From IMG/VR virus record IMGVR_UViG_3300014838_000064, positions 1-28,965 of that record: a stretch of DNA of 28,965 bases, one strand, 5' to 3'. Positions 24,188 to 28,356 of this stretch are shown piece by piece; position 1 is the stretch's first letter; the number at the start of each line of letters is the position of its first letter. The translations under genes and the position numbers were made by a program. This stretch comes from a virus. The notes under the pieces were generated by a model. That model saw only the letters and a program-made list of their open reading frames with translations. It was not told the origin of the DNA and did not search any database.

Positions 24188-24262
24188 GGATCGTTGGCTG
24201 AGTGGTAAAAGCTACCGCCTGCAAAACGGTGTACATCGGTTCGACTCCGATACGATCCTCCA
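24188..24262 (+). tRNA. trnC: tRNA-Cys (anticodon GCA)
   Basis: Loop CTGCAAA, discriminator U73 (the cysteine identity base), D-loop with GG, canonical T-loop TTCGACT. C31-A39 mismatch. Confidence 0.93.
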
Positions 24263-24266
24263 AAAA

Positions 24267-24340
24267 GCCGGATTAGCTCAATAGTAGAGTTACAGTTTTG
24301 TAAACTGAAGACCTGGGGGCAGTACCTAGATCCGGAGCCA
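24267..24340 (+). tRNA. trnT: tRNA-Thr (anticodon UGU), non-canonical elbow
   Basis: Loop TTTGTAA. D-stem GCTC/GAGT with loop AATAGTA (A18 G19), T-loop GGCAGTA on CTGGG/CCTAG. Acceptor pairs except G1-A72. Only Thr tRNA of the window. Confidence 0.86.
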
Positions 24341-24416
24341 GTGGGTGTAGTGTTAATGGCTAACACGCCTTCCTTCCAAGTAGGAGCTCAGAGTTCGAAT
24401 CTCTGTACCCGCACCA
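24341..24416 (+). tRNA. trnG: tRNA-Gly (anticodon UCC)
   Basis: Abuts tRNA-Thr. Loop CTTCCAA, D-loop with GG, canonical T-loop TTCGAAT on CAGAG/CTCTG. T30-T40 mismatch. Only Gly tRNA; none would read UGA. Confidence 0.92.
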
Positions 24417-24420
24417 TTTA

Positions 24421-24494
24421 GGGCTTTTAGGTCAATAGTAGACTCATTGCTTTGCAAGCAGTATACGACGGGGCAGAACCGTCAAGGTCCACCA
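24421..24494 (+). tRNA. trnA: tRNA-Ala (anticodon UGC), non-canonical elbow
   Basis: Loop TTTGCAA. Acceptor GGGCTTT/AAGGTCC contains G3-U70, the hallmark identity pair for alanine, so charging should be intact. D-loop AATAGTA (A18 G19), T-loop GGCAGAA on GACGG/CCGTC. Confidence 0.9.
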
Positions 24495-24497
24495 TTT

Positions 24498-24574
24498 CGA
24501 GTGTTAGGCAAGTGGCTTAAGCCGTTAGTTTTTCACACTAAAGATCATGGGTTCGAATCCCATACACTTGACCA
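24498..24574 (+). tRNA. trnE: tRNA-Glu (anticodon UUC)
   Basis: Loop TTTTCAC with C38 typical of Glu. D-loop with GG, canonical T-loop TTCGAAT on ATGGG/CCCAT. Discriminator is A where bacterial Glu tRNA usually has G. Confidence 0.9.
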
Positions 24575-24578
24575 TTTA

Positions 24579-24653
24579 CAGCGTAGGGGCAGAAAGCTAA
24601 GCCGCTACCCTCTCAAGGTAGAATACTGGGAGCATTACCCAGTACGCTGACCA
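24579..24653 (+). tRNA. trnE: tRNA-Glu (anticodon CUC), non-canonical elbow
   Basis: Loop CTCTCAA, perfect acceptor CAGCGTA/TACGCTG and anticodon stem. T-loop AGCATTA on CTGGG/CCCAG, the same as in tRNA-Trp. D-loop has AAAGC where A18 G19 can be placed. Residue 8 is G instead of U. Confidence 0.84.
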
Positions 24654-24654
24654 A

Positions 24655-24728
24655 TTGCGTGTCCTCTAAAGGTAGGAGAGAGGCCTTTGAAACCTTTAAT
24701 CTTGGTTCGAATCCAAGCGTGCAAACCA
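24655..24728 (+). tRNA. trnQ: tRNA-Gln (anticodon UUG)
   Basis: Loop CTTTGAA, U1-A72 as in bacterial Gln, D-loop with GG, canonical T-loop TTCGAAT on CTTGG/CCAAG. C31-A39 mismatch; discriminator A rather than G. Confidence 0.92.
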
Positions 24729-24731
24729 TAA

Positions 24732-24806
24732 TTGGGAGTCGTCTAACCGGTAGGACAGTACCCTCTGAAGGTATAGATCTAGGTTCGAAGCCTAGCACCC
24801 AAACCA
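24732..24806 (+). tRNA. trnQ: tRNA-Gln (anticodon CUG)
   Basis: Loop CTCTGAA, U1-A72, D-loop with GG, T-loop TTCGAAG on CTAGG/CCTAG. A6-A67 mismatch. Last gene of block 1; no terminator follows before the next promoter. Confidence 0.92.
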
Positions 24807-24815
24807 TTATGACTA

Positions 24816-24844
24816 TTGACTAATCACTAAGCATTTGTTATACT
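24816..24844 (+). promoter_or_regulatory. Strong promoter of the structured RNA region
   Basis: -35 TTGACT (24816-24821), 17-nt spacer ending in TGT, -10 TATACT (24839-24844). Best plus-strand promoter of the window. Expected start about 24851. Confidence 0.8.
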
Positions 24845-24850
24845 CCTTAT

Positions 24851-25256
24851 GTATAGTTCTTTGAAATCTGTCCGTAGTCACCTAATAAGTTGCTACACAC
24901 GGCTAAGGTCATCAAATCGGATCGAAAGATCTACGGATGTCGGCATAATAATCAAAAGCTGGTGTCGAGTGCTTGAAAGAGCGAGGAGAAGTGCGAACCC
25001 TTGAACAAATACAATTTAAACTTGTAATGTTTGGTTGCGGGCCGCCATCTGACTATAAGTGCGGGCTGAAAGCTCGATCGACTTATAATCAGTTCGGCCC
25101 GCTGTCTTCAATGGCGAGTGTGGAGGGGTTTGTGATGTCAAATAACGATGGTTATTTACTGGTGCTTGCAAGCGAATCTGGGGAAACCTGGTGAAGCCTC
25201 TACAGGAGGAAGTGGTAGTCTGAGGACTTTGACCTATGGGCAGTTTTGGAGGAATT
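24851..25256 (+). ncRNA. Candidate large structured RNA between the tRNA blocks
   Basis: About 400 nt with a strong promoter and no convincing ORF. It is full of helices: TCCGTAG/CTACGGA (24871-24877 with 24931-24937), GCTT-GAAA-GAGC at 24971, TACAA/TTGTA at 25010-25026, a long rod formed by GCGGGCCG/CGGCCCGC (25037-25044, 25095-25102) and the 12-bp CTGACTATAAGT/ACTTATAATCAG with one mismatch, AAATAAC-GATG-GTTATTT at 25140, a GAAA-capped stem at 25178-25191 and AGTC-TGAG-GACT at 25217. Three hairpins end in GAAA, which supports the plus strand. Large ornate phage RNAs such as GOLLD and ROOL often lie beside tRNA genes; placement fits, but I cannot assign a family. It could also be a long leader of the 41-aa gene. 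Confidence 0.55.
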
Positions 25257-25382
25257 ATGTCAACATTTAAAGTATTACCATATAATAAACCAGCCGAATT
25301 AGAGAAACTACTTGCCGAAGGGTATATGGTTAATGGCGTATTCAGCCATACATCTAAAGCCATACTAATTTTAAAGAAATGA
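25257..25382 (+). CDS. 41-aa protein, unknown
   Basis: 41 aa, stop TGA, with a strong GGAGG (TGGAGGAATT) just before the ATG. Sequence begins MSTFKVLPYNKPAELEKLLA, then GYMVNGVFSHTSKAILILKK, a small beta-alpha-beta pattern that could be a nucleic-acid-binding mini-domain. The stop overlaps the ATG of the next ORF (ATGA), a clear sign of coupled translation and good evidence that both are real. It would be read from the promoter at 24816 through the structured RNA. Confidence 0.65.
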   Translation: MSTFKVLPYNKPAELEKLLAEGYMVNGVFSHTSKAILILKK

Positions 25383-25501
25383 CTAACTTTGACGGCCGGT
25401 TCAGTACAGTTATCCGTAAAAGTGTTAGAAAACTGTTTTTTAAAGAGAAAAATAAGGGCCAGTTAATAAATGACTTGCTTGAAAAGTATTATAAGGTATA
25501 A
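25379..25501 (+). CDS. 40-aa basic protein coupled to the 41-aa gene, unknown
   Basis: 40 aa, stop TAA. Its ATG overlaps the previous TGA. The sequence is basic in the middle (VIRKSVRKLFFKEKNKG) and ends in an amphipathic helix (QLINDLLEKYYKV). This resembles short regulators, but it is too short for a full ribbon-helix-helix fold. The stop codon lies within the -10 box of the tRNA-Met promoter. Possibly a small RNA-binding partner of the neighbouring 41-aa protein. Confidence 0.6.
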   Translation: MTNFDGRFSTVIRKSVRKLFFKEKNKGQLINDLLEKYYKV

Positions 25502-25502
25502 T
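25475..25502 (+). promoter_or_regulatory. Promoter of tRNA-Met and block 2
   Basis: TTGCTT (25475-25480), 16-nt spacer, TATAAT (25497-25502). The expected start is at the first base of tRNA-Met. Confidence 0.65.
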
Positions 25503-25509
25503 GGTTTTT

Positions 25510-25585
25510 AGCAGGTTACTAGTTCCGGTGAACTAGCTGGTCTCATAAGCCAAGTAGAGGAGTTCGACTCTCCTACCAGCCACCA
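25510..25585 (+). tRNA. tRNA with CAU anticodon (Met, initiator or Ile2)
   Basis: Loop CTCATAA gives CAU. D-arm is an unusually long perfect hairpin CTAGTTC-CGGT-GAACTAG; T-arm AGGAG-TTCGACT-CTCCT is canonical. Acceptor AGCAGGT/ACCAGCC has mismatches A1-C72 and A4-A69. An unpaired 1-72 is a hallmark of initiator tRNA, but the anticodon stem lacks three G-C pairs. Since a UAU Ile tRNA is present, Met is more likely than Ile2. Confidence 0.75.
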
Positions 25586-25603
25586 AATTAAAGGATTAAA
25601 CAG

Positions 25604-25663
25604 ATGAAATACTTACTATCGTTTTCAAGTTTGTATCTCTCCCAGTCAGGGGCTTCTGTTTAG
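25604..25663 (+). CDS. Leader peptide 2 of the tRNA operon (attenuator candidate)
   Basis: 19 codons, stop TAG, AAGGA 8 nt before the ATG. After Met-Lys the peptide reads YLLSFSSLYLSQSGASV: six Ser, four Leu, two Tyr, one Phe, that is 13 of 18 residues. The tRNAs downstream are Phe, Tyr, three Leu and two Ser, nothing else. Leader codons TTA, CTA and TTG are the exact complements of the three Leu anticodons UAA, UAG and CAA; TCA and AGT suit Ser UGA and GCU. Codons 15-18 (AGGGGCTTC, 25648-25656) pair with GAAGCCTCT (25691-25699), the 5' arm of the terminator. The design is that of an amino-acid operon attenuator. Confidence 0.72.
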   Translation: MKYLLSFSSLYLSQSGASV

Positions 25664-25691
25664 TGTAATCGAAAATCGTTCTTGCGAAAGG

Positions 25692-25719
25692 AAGCCTCTC
25701 CCAACCGAGAGGCTTTTTT
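25692..25719 (+). terminator. Terminator/attenuator in front of tRNA block 2
   Basis: Perfect 9-bp stem AAGCCTCTC/GAGAGGCTT, loop CCAACC, then six T. It ends 5 nt before tRNA-Phe. The 5' arm can pair over 9 bp (one G-U) with the end of leader 2 instead. Confidence 0.9.
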
Positions 25720-25723
25720 ATAT

Positions 25724-25798
25724 GTCTTCGTAGCTTAACGGTTTAAGCATCCGCCTGAAGAGCGGAGGATTGTGGTCCGACTCCACACGTTGACACCA
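25724..25798 (+). tRNA. trnF: tRNA-Phe (anticodon GAA)
   Basis: Loop CTGAAGA, D-loop with GG, T-loop TCCGACT (C55) on TGTGG/CCACA. Acceptor GTCTTCG/CGTTGAC has two T-T mismatches in the middle. First gene after attenuator 2. Confidence 0.87.
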
Positions 25799-25801
25799 TT
25801 A

Positions 25802-25872
25802 GCCGTGGCGTGCAGGGCACTCAACTGACTGTAAATCAGGAGACGAAGGTTCGATTCCTTCCCATTGCACCA
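25802..25872 (+). tRNA. trnY: tRNA-Tyr (anticodon GUA), short variable loop and small D-arm
   Basis: Loop CTGTAAA; canonical T-arm GAAGG-TTCGATT-CCTTC. The D-arm shrinks to GTGC-AGG-GCAC. The variable loop is only about 4 nt, although bacterial Tyr tRNAs have a long variable arm. One C3-T70 acceptor mismatch. Confidence 0.82.
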
Positions 25873-25949
25873 GCTCACATAGCCCAACTGGAAGAGGCAT
25901 AAGTTTCAAAAGCTTATTTGTGTAAGTTCAAATCTTACTGTGAGTACCA
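25873..25949 (+). tRNA. trnL: tRNA-Leu (anticodon CAA) without long variable arm
   Basis: Abuts tRNA-Tyr. Loop TTCAAAA, acceptor GCTCACA/TGTGAGT (G1-U72), D-loop with GG, T-loop TTCAAAT. Variable loop TTTGT has 5 nt; bacterial Leu tRNAs are class II with a long arm. Confidence 0.87.
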
Positions 25950-25950
25950 A

Positions 25951-26026
25951 GCTCTCCTATCCCAACGGTAGAGGAAGTGGTTTTAGAAACCATCAAGTGT
26001 CAGTTCGAATCTGACGGGGAGTACCA
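25951..26026 (+). tRNA. trnL: tRNA-Leu (anticodon UAG) without long variable arm
   Basis: Loop TTTAGAA, acceptor GCTCTCC/GGGGAGT (G1-U72), D-loop with GG, T-loop TTCGAAT on GTCAG/CTGAC. Variable loop CAAGT, 5 nt. Confidence 0.88.
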
Positions 26027-26102
26027 GCTCGATTAGCCCAGCGGCAGAGGCAAACGACTTAAGATCGTTAAAGGCTCAGTTCGAATCTGAGATCGAGTAC
26101 CA
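26027..26102 (+). tRNA. trnL: tRNA-Leu (anticodon UAA) without long variable arm
   Basis: Abuts the previous gene. Loop CTTAAGA, acceptor GCTCGAT/ATCGAGT (G1-U72), D-loop with GG, T-loop TTCGAAT on CTCAG/CTGAG. Variable loop AAAGG, 5 nt. Its acceptor and D-arm resemble the other two Leu genes, so they look like recent duplicates. Confidence 0.88.
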
Positions 26103-26105
26103 TAC

Positions 26106-26194
26106 GGAAGATAAAGCAGCTCCATGGAGGGGCGACTGGCCTTGAAAACCAGGCTACGGCAACGTACGGGGGTCGGTTCCTCTGTCTTCCGCCA
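26106..26194 (+). tRNA. trnS: tRNA-Ser (anticodon UGA), class II
   Basis: 89 nt. Acceptor GGAAGAT/GTCTTCC, G73, loop CTTGAAA. Long variable arm TACG-GCAA-CGTA with a GNRA loop. T-loop GTCGGTT is odd (G54 and G58, with U55 C56 kept). D-arm pairing is poor. Confidence 0.87.
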
Positions 26195-26195
26195 A

Positions 26196-26283
26196 GGTAG
26201 ATTAACTCTTTAGGAAAGGGGATCGCCCGCTAAGCGAATCGCAGGGTAAAATCTGTCAGTTTCGAGTACTGAGTCTACCGCCA
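26196..26283 (+). tRNA. trnS: tRNA-Ser (anticodon GCU), class II, C33
   Basis: 88 nt. Acceptor GGTAGAT/GTCTACC, G73, variable arm stem CAGG/TCTG, T-arm TCAGT-TTCGAGT-ACTGA. The anticodon loop is CCGCTAA, so residue 33 is C instead of the nearly universal U. Last gene of block 2. Confidence 0.86.
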
Positions 26284-26286
26284 TGA

Positions 26287-26292
26287 TATTAT
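26287..26292 (+). promoter_or_regulatory. Extended -10 promoter of the 145-aa gene
   Basis: TGA followed by TATTAT, 6 nt before the ATG at 26299, starting 4 nt after the CCA of tRNA-Ser. Implies a leaderless mRNA. Confidence 0.5.
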
Positions 26293-26298
26293 TAAATA

Positions 26299-26736
26299 AT
26301 GAACGAAAAACAAAACTTTATAAGCAGACCAGTTTGGTATGTAGATCAAGAAGAGAGAGTTATCCCAGCTAGTGCTGTAGACAGACACCATGTAGCCTTC
26401 CCTAGAGACCAGTTTAAGCACAGAAAAGGCCTACAGTTCAGATCGCTAGGCGGTATGGTCCATAGAATATCAATTGCCGGCCACCGAGAACTCCACGCCA
26501 GCGTAGAGGCCCCACCACCAATCTCCCAGAAGCTAATAGATAACATTACCCATAATCAACAGAACATGGGCGATCTAGACCCTCTGACACGTTTAAACTA
26601 CACCATTAACTACCTAGGGTGTTTAGCAGACTCTGGAGGTCAAGTAAGCCGTGAAGCTGATGAGCTACTGTGGAATCTAATTGAACAAAGAACCTATATC
26701 CAACTGGGTAAGGTTACTCTTTTGGAAGATATCTAA
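26299..26736 (+). CDS. HHxxFPR...HxxLH family protein (HNH-like), unknown role
   Basis: 145 aa, stop TAA. Residues about 27-68 carry DRHHVAFPRDQF, then GHRELHASV followed by a Pro-rich turn (APPPIS). I recognise this His-His-x-x-Phe-Pro-Arg ... His-x-x-Leu-His layout from uncharacterised bacterial and phage proteins that resemble HNH/His-Me finger domains, but no nuclease activity can be claimed. The C-terminal half is helical (NYTINYLGCLADSGG, EADELLWNLIEQRTY). No ribosome site is visible; the -10 box lies 6 nt before the ATG. It ends in a 4-nt convergent overlap with the 68-aa minus-strand gene. Confidence 0.6.
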   Translation: MNEKQNFISRPVWYVDQEERVIPASAVDRHHVAFPRDQFKHRKGLQFRSLGGMVHRISIAGHRELHASVEAPPPISQKLIDNITHNQQNMGDLDPLTRLNYTINYLGCLADSGGQVSREADELLWNLIEQRTYIQLGKVTLLEDI

Positions 26737-26939
26737 CGCTGAAGTTCCCAGCTCTTTGAAGCCCCTACCCAGCGGTACATTAGACCATCGTCACCTAGTC
26801 CAATAATATATAGACTAACCCCAAATTGACCGACTGTAGCCACTGTATTAGCTGATACGATCCCCACACTGGCTGGTTTGGGTTCGGACTTCCGAGCTGG
26901 TCCTTTGTCTTTGAATATCTCTTCTAGATCTTTTGCCAT
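26733..26939 (-). CDS. Small protein, third gene of an accessory operon, unknown
   Basis: 68 aa, stop TAG, AGGAG 7 nt before the ATG overlapping the stop of the zinc-ribbon-like gene. The N-terminus is charged (MAKDLEEIFKDKGPARKSEP). The rest looks like a small beta domain (TVGQFGVSLYIIGLGDDGLMYRWV), of the WYxWD-like sort that ends in a Trp-rich strand. No family assigned. Confidence 0.55.
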   Translation of the reverse strand: MAKDLEEIFKDKGPARKSEPKPASVGIVSANTVATVGQFGVSLYIIGLGDDGLMYRWVGASKSWELQR

Positions 26940-26948
26940 TTAAAACTC

Positions 26949-27137
26949 CTATTTAAACTGTTTAACTGTCTCACCACCCATGTTAGACAACCTGTCTTCT
27001 TTGGGTGCGGCATCGCCTTCTTTAAAGATACCACAAAGTGAGCATAGGTAGTGGGCAACGGTCTTACCGCCTGATTTCATGGTATAGGCTAATTTGAAGT
27101 CGTGTTTACAGGGATTTTCTGGCCACATATCACTCAT
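26949..27137 (-). CDS. Small zinc-ribbon-like protein
   Basis: 62 aa, stop TAG. Contains CKH at 10-12, Tyr-rich strands with His29, and CSLC at 32-35, a plausible C/H-CxxC zinc site. The basic middle (KSGGKTVAHYLCSLCG) suits nucleic-acid or protein binding. Its ATG overlaps the TGA of the upstream gene (ATGA), so it is coupled. The pair may act together as a regulator. Confidence 0.55.
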   Translation of the reverse strand: MSDMWPENPCKHDFKLAYTMKSGGKTVAHYLCSLCGIFKEGDAAPKEDRLSNMGGETVKQFK

Positions 27138-27454
27138 GGCATCTCGTCTACGGGAACTACTGTTGGTTCGGTGTATCTGGTAGACATGCTAGGAGTGCCT
27201 ATGATTCTCTTTACGGGTTTAGGAAGGTTTGGAGAGATTTTAGCTGAGTAACCCGGCTTAGTTGGATCATTGGCTTCTTTAAGGGTCTTAGGGAGCTTCA
27301 TATTGGAGTGAGTGGTAAAGGGGATGGTTATTGTATTGCCTATCTTAGCAGAGTCCTTGGCTACTGTAATCCAATGGTTCACCTGTACTGACTTGTTGGC
27401 TAGGGAGTTCCAGAACTCTTCATTCTCTTTTTTAATATAAATTGTGGTTTGCAT
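27134..27454 (-). CDS. Small protein with ribbon-helix-helix-like N-terminus, possible repressor
   Basis: 106 aa from the ATG at 27454, stop TGA. An ATG 39 nt upstream is in frame, but its extra residues (Cys/Tyr-rich) look untranslated, and an extended -10 (TGT, TACGCT) ends 6 nt before 27454. The N-terminus QTTIYIKKENEEFWNSLANK has the strand-helix pattern of Arc/CopG-type DNA-binding proteins. The rest is Pro/Thr-rich. Two 12-bp direct repeats cover its promoter, which suggests self-repression. First gene of a three-gene operon. Confidence 0.55.
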   Translation of the reverse strand: MQTTIYIKKENEEFWNSLANKSVQVNHWITVAKDSAKIGNTITIPFTTHSNMKLPKTLKEANDPTKPGYSAKISPNLPKPVKRIIGTPSMSTRYTEPTVVPVDEMP

Positions 27455-27463
27455 ATATTTAGC

Positions 27464-27493
27464 GTAACACAACACAATACTGTAACACAACAC
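27464..27493. promoter_or_regulatory. Tandem direct repeats over the promoter, possible operator
   Basis: GTAACACAACAC at 27464-27475 and 27482-27493, 18 bp apart centre to centre. On the minus strand they overlap the -10 (TACGCT) and the likely -35 (TTGTGT) of the 106-aa gene. Such spacing would put bound dimers close to one face of the helix. Confidence 0.55.
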
Positions 27494-27915
27494 TGTATTA
27501 AGGTGGGGGGTGTTTTGCTGAGTGGGAAATATAGAGGTATAAGTCCATCTTATCTATTTATATATATACCTGTACGATAAATGAAACATCGCCATGGCCG
27601 GGGGTGGTTCGGCCAAGGTAGAAAAAAAGGGAACTGTTTGGCAAGGAAACTACAATCTTGAGATATTACTACACCATATATAGTGTGTAGTTGAGATGTC
27701 TAGTTGGGGATCTCCGTCCACCCCTAGTGAAGATGTCGCACAAGATATATTGTACGACACTATTATAACATCATTTATGCCCGAAAACAGGCCTTTATAC
27801 CAAAACGATAATCCCTAGAACAGAGATAAACTGCTATTGACAAGATTTTTACTAGAAAAAGCGAATCTCTGGAGAACAGGTTGAAGCCACAACAGAGGCC
27901 ACAATCTAAAACAAC
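27494..27915. other. Gene-free region with several hairpins
   Basis: No ORF supported. It holds inverted repeats: TGGCCG/CGGCCA near 27594-27615, CTACAC/GTGTAG near 27670, a stem with GGGG/CCCC near 27706, and GTCG-c-ACAA/TTGT-a-CGAC near 27732-27755. These could be operators, replication signals or structured RNA. I cannot decide which. Confidence 0.35.
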
Positions 27916-28344
27916 CTAATCCGGCATAACATCCAAAACTTCTTCACCCTCCCCCGGTTCAACCTCCCCATCACCCGTTAGATTGATTGAGATCCTAACC
28001 ACACTTGTTTGTTGTTCAACCTTAACTGTAGACTTACCATGCAAATGATCATAAGCATACTGAGCGTTTTGGGTCGCTATCTCTCTTTGTCTAGGCTTCG
28101 GAGAATCCATCCAATCCTTTACGGTCCCAACAATAGCACTCTCGAATAGATGATTATATTCAGCTAGGCCCATTTTAATAACGTCTGTCTTCATAAGGTT
28201 GGAGCCTATCTTACTAGCAGTCAACCGATCTTTATGTTTGTACCCGGCAGCAATGGCACTATCCGCCAACGTCTCAGTAGGATGATCTATTCTTCTTTTT
28301 AAAAATGCGTCTCTCTTTGGAGATATTACAGGCTTCTTAATCAT
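27916..28344 (-). CDS. Probable terminase small subunit
   Basis: 142 aa, stop TAG. The N-terminal half matches the small-terminase helix-turn-helix plan: KRDAFLKRRIDHPTETLADS, then AIAAGYKHKDRLTASKIGSN and LMKTDVIKMGLAEY, the run that in this family reads as 'naT-AA--AGY----A---gs-ll'. After a helical linker the C-terminus holds VVRISINLTGDGEVEPGEGE, a strand plus acidic tail also typical. Such subunits bind packaging sites and recruit the large subunit. It lies about 6 kb from the large terminase, across the RNA region. A TGC-TATAAT box ends 6 nt before the ATG, so the mRNA is probably leaderless. Confidence 0.65.
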   Translation of the reverse strand: MIKKPVISPKRDAFLKRRIDHPTETLADSAIAAGYKHKDRLTASKIGSNLMKTDVIKMGLAEYNHLFESAIVGTVKDWMDSPKPRQREIATQNAQYAYDHLHGKSTVKVEQQTSVVRISINLTGDGEVEPGEGEEVLDVMPD

Positions 28345-28350
28345 GTTTAG

Positions 28351-28356
28351 ATTATA
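28351..28356 (-). promoter_or_regulatory. Extended -10 promoter of the small terminase gene
   Basis: Minus strand TGC followed by TATAAT, 6 nt before the ATG at 28344. Confidence 0.65.

Noticed and set aside
23168-24653. Altered T-loop tRNAs as decayed pseudogenes
   Set aside because: Stems are intact, identity elements are kept, and the D-loop changes match the T-loop changes in all ten. Decay would not give this covariation.
24063-24807. Several 64-74-codon ORFs through the tRNA array on both strands
   Set aside because: They are translations of tRNA genes. Motifs such as GFEPR come from antisense T-arms.
24849-25004. 51-codon ORF starting at the promoter at 24849
   Set aside because: It would be leaderless, but composition is Arg/Ser-rich and unlike the other genes, and it overlaps the first helices of the RNA candidate.
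24973-25194. 73-codon plus-strand ORF with TTG start
   Set aside because: No ribosome site, no family resemblance, and it lies over several strong hairpins with GAAA loops. A structured RNA explains the region better.
24851-25256. RNase P RNA or tmRNA
   Set aside because: None of the conserved RNase P segments and no tRNA-like end with a tag frame are present.
25016-25363. 115-codon minus-strand ORF
   Set aside because: Runs antisense to the structured region and to the well-supported 41-aa gene. No ribosome site or promoter seen.
24851-25510. Group I intron in a split tRNA gene
   Set aside because: I could not place P, Q, R and S core elements, and no matching tRNA 5' half precedes the region.
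23168-26283. Suppressor or UGA-reading tRNA
   Set aside because: No CUA, UUA or UCA anticodon is present. Trp is CCA only and Gly is UCC only.
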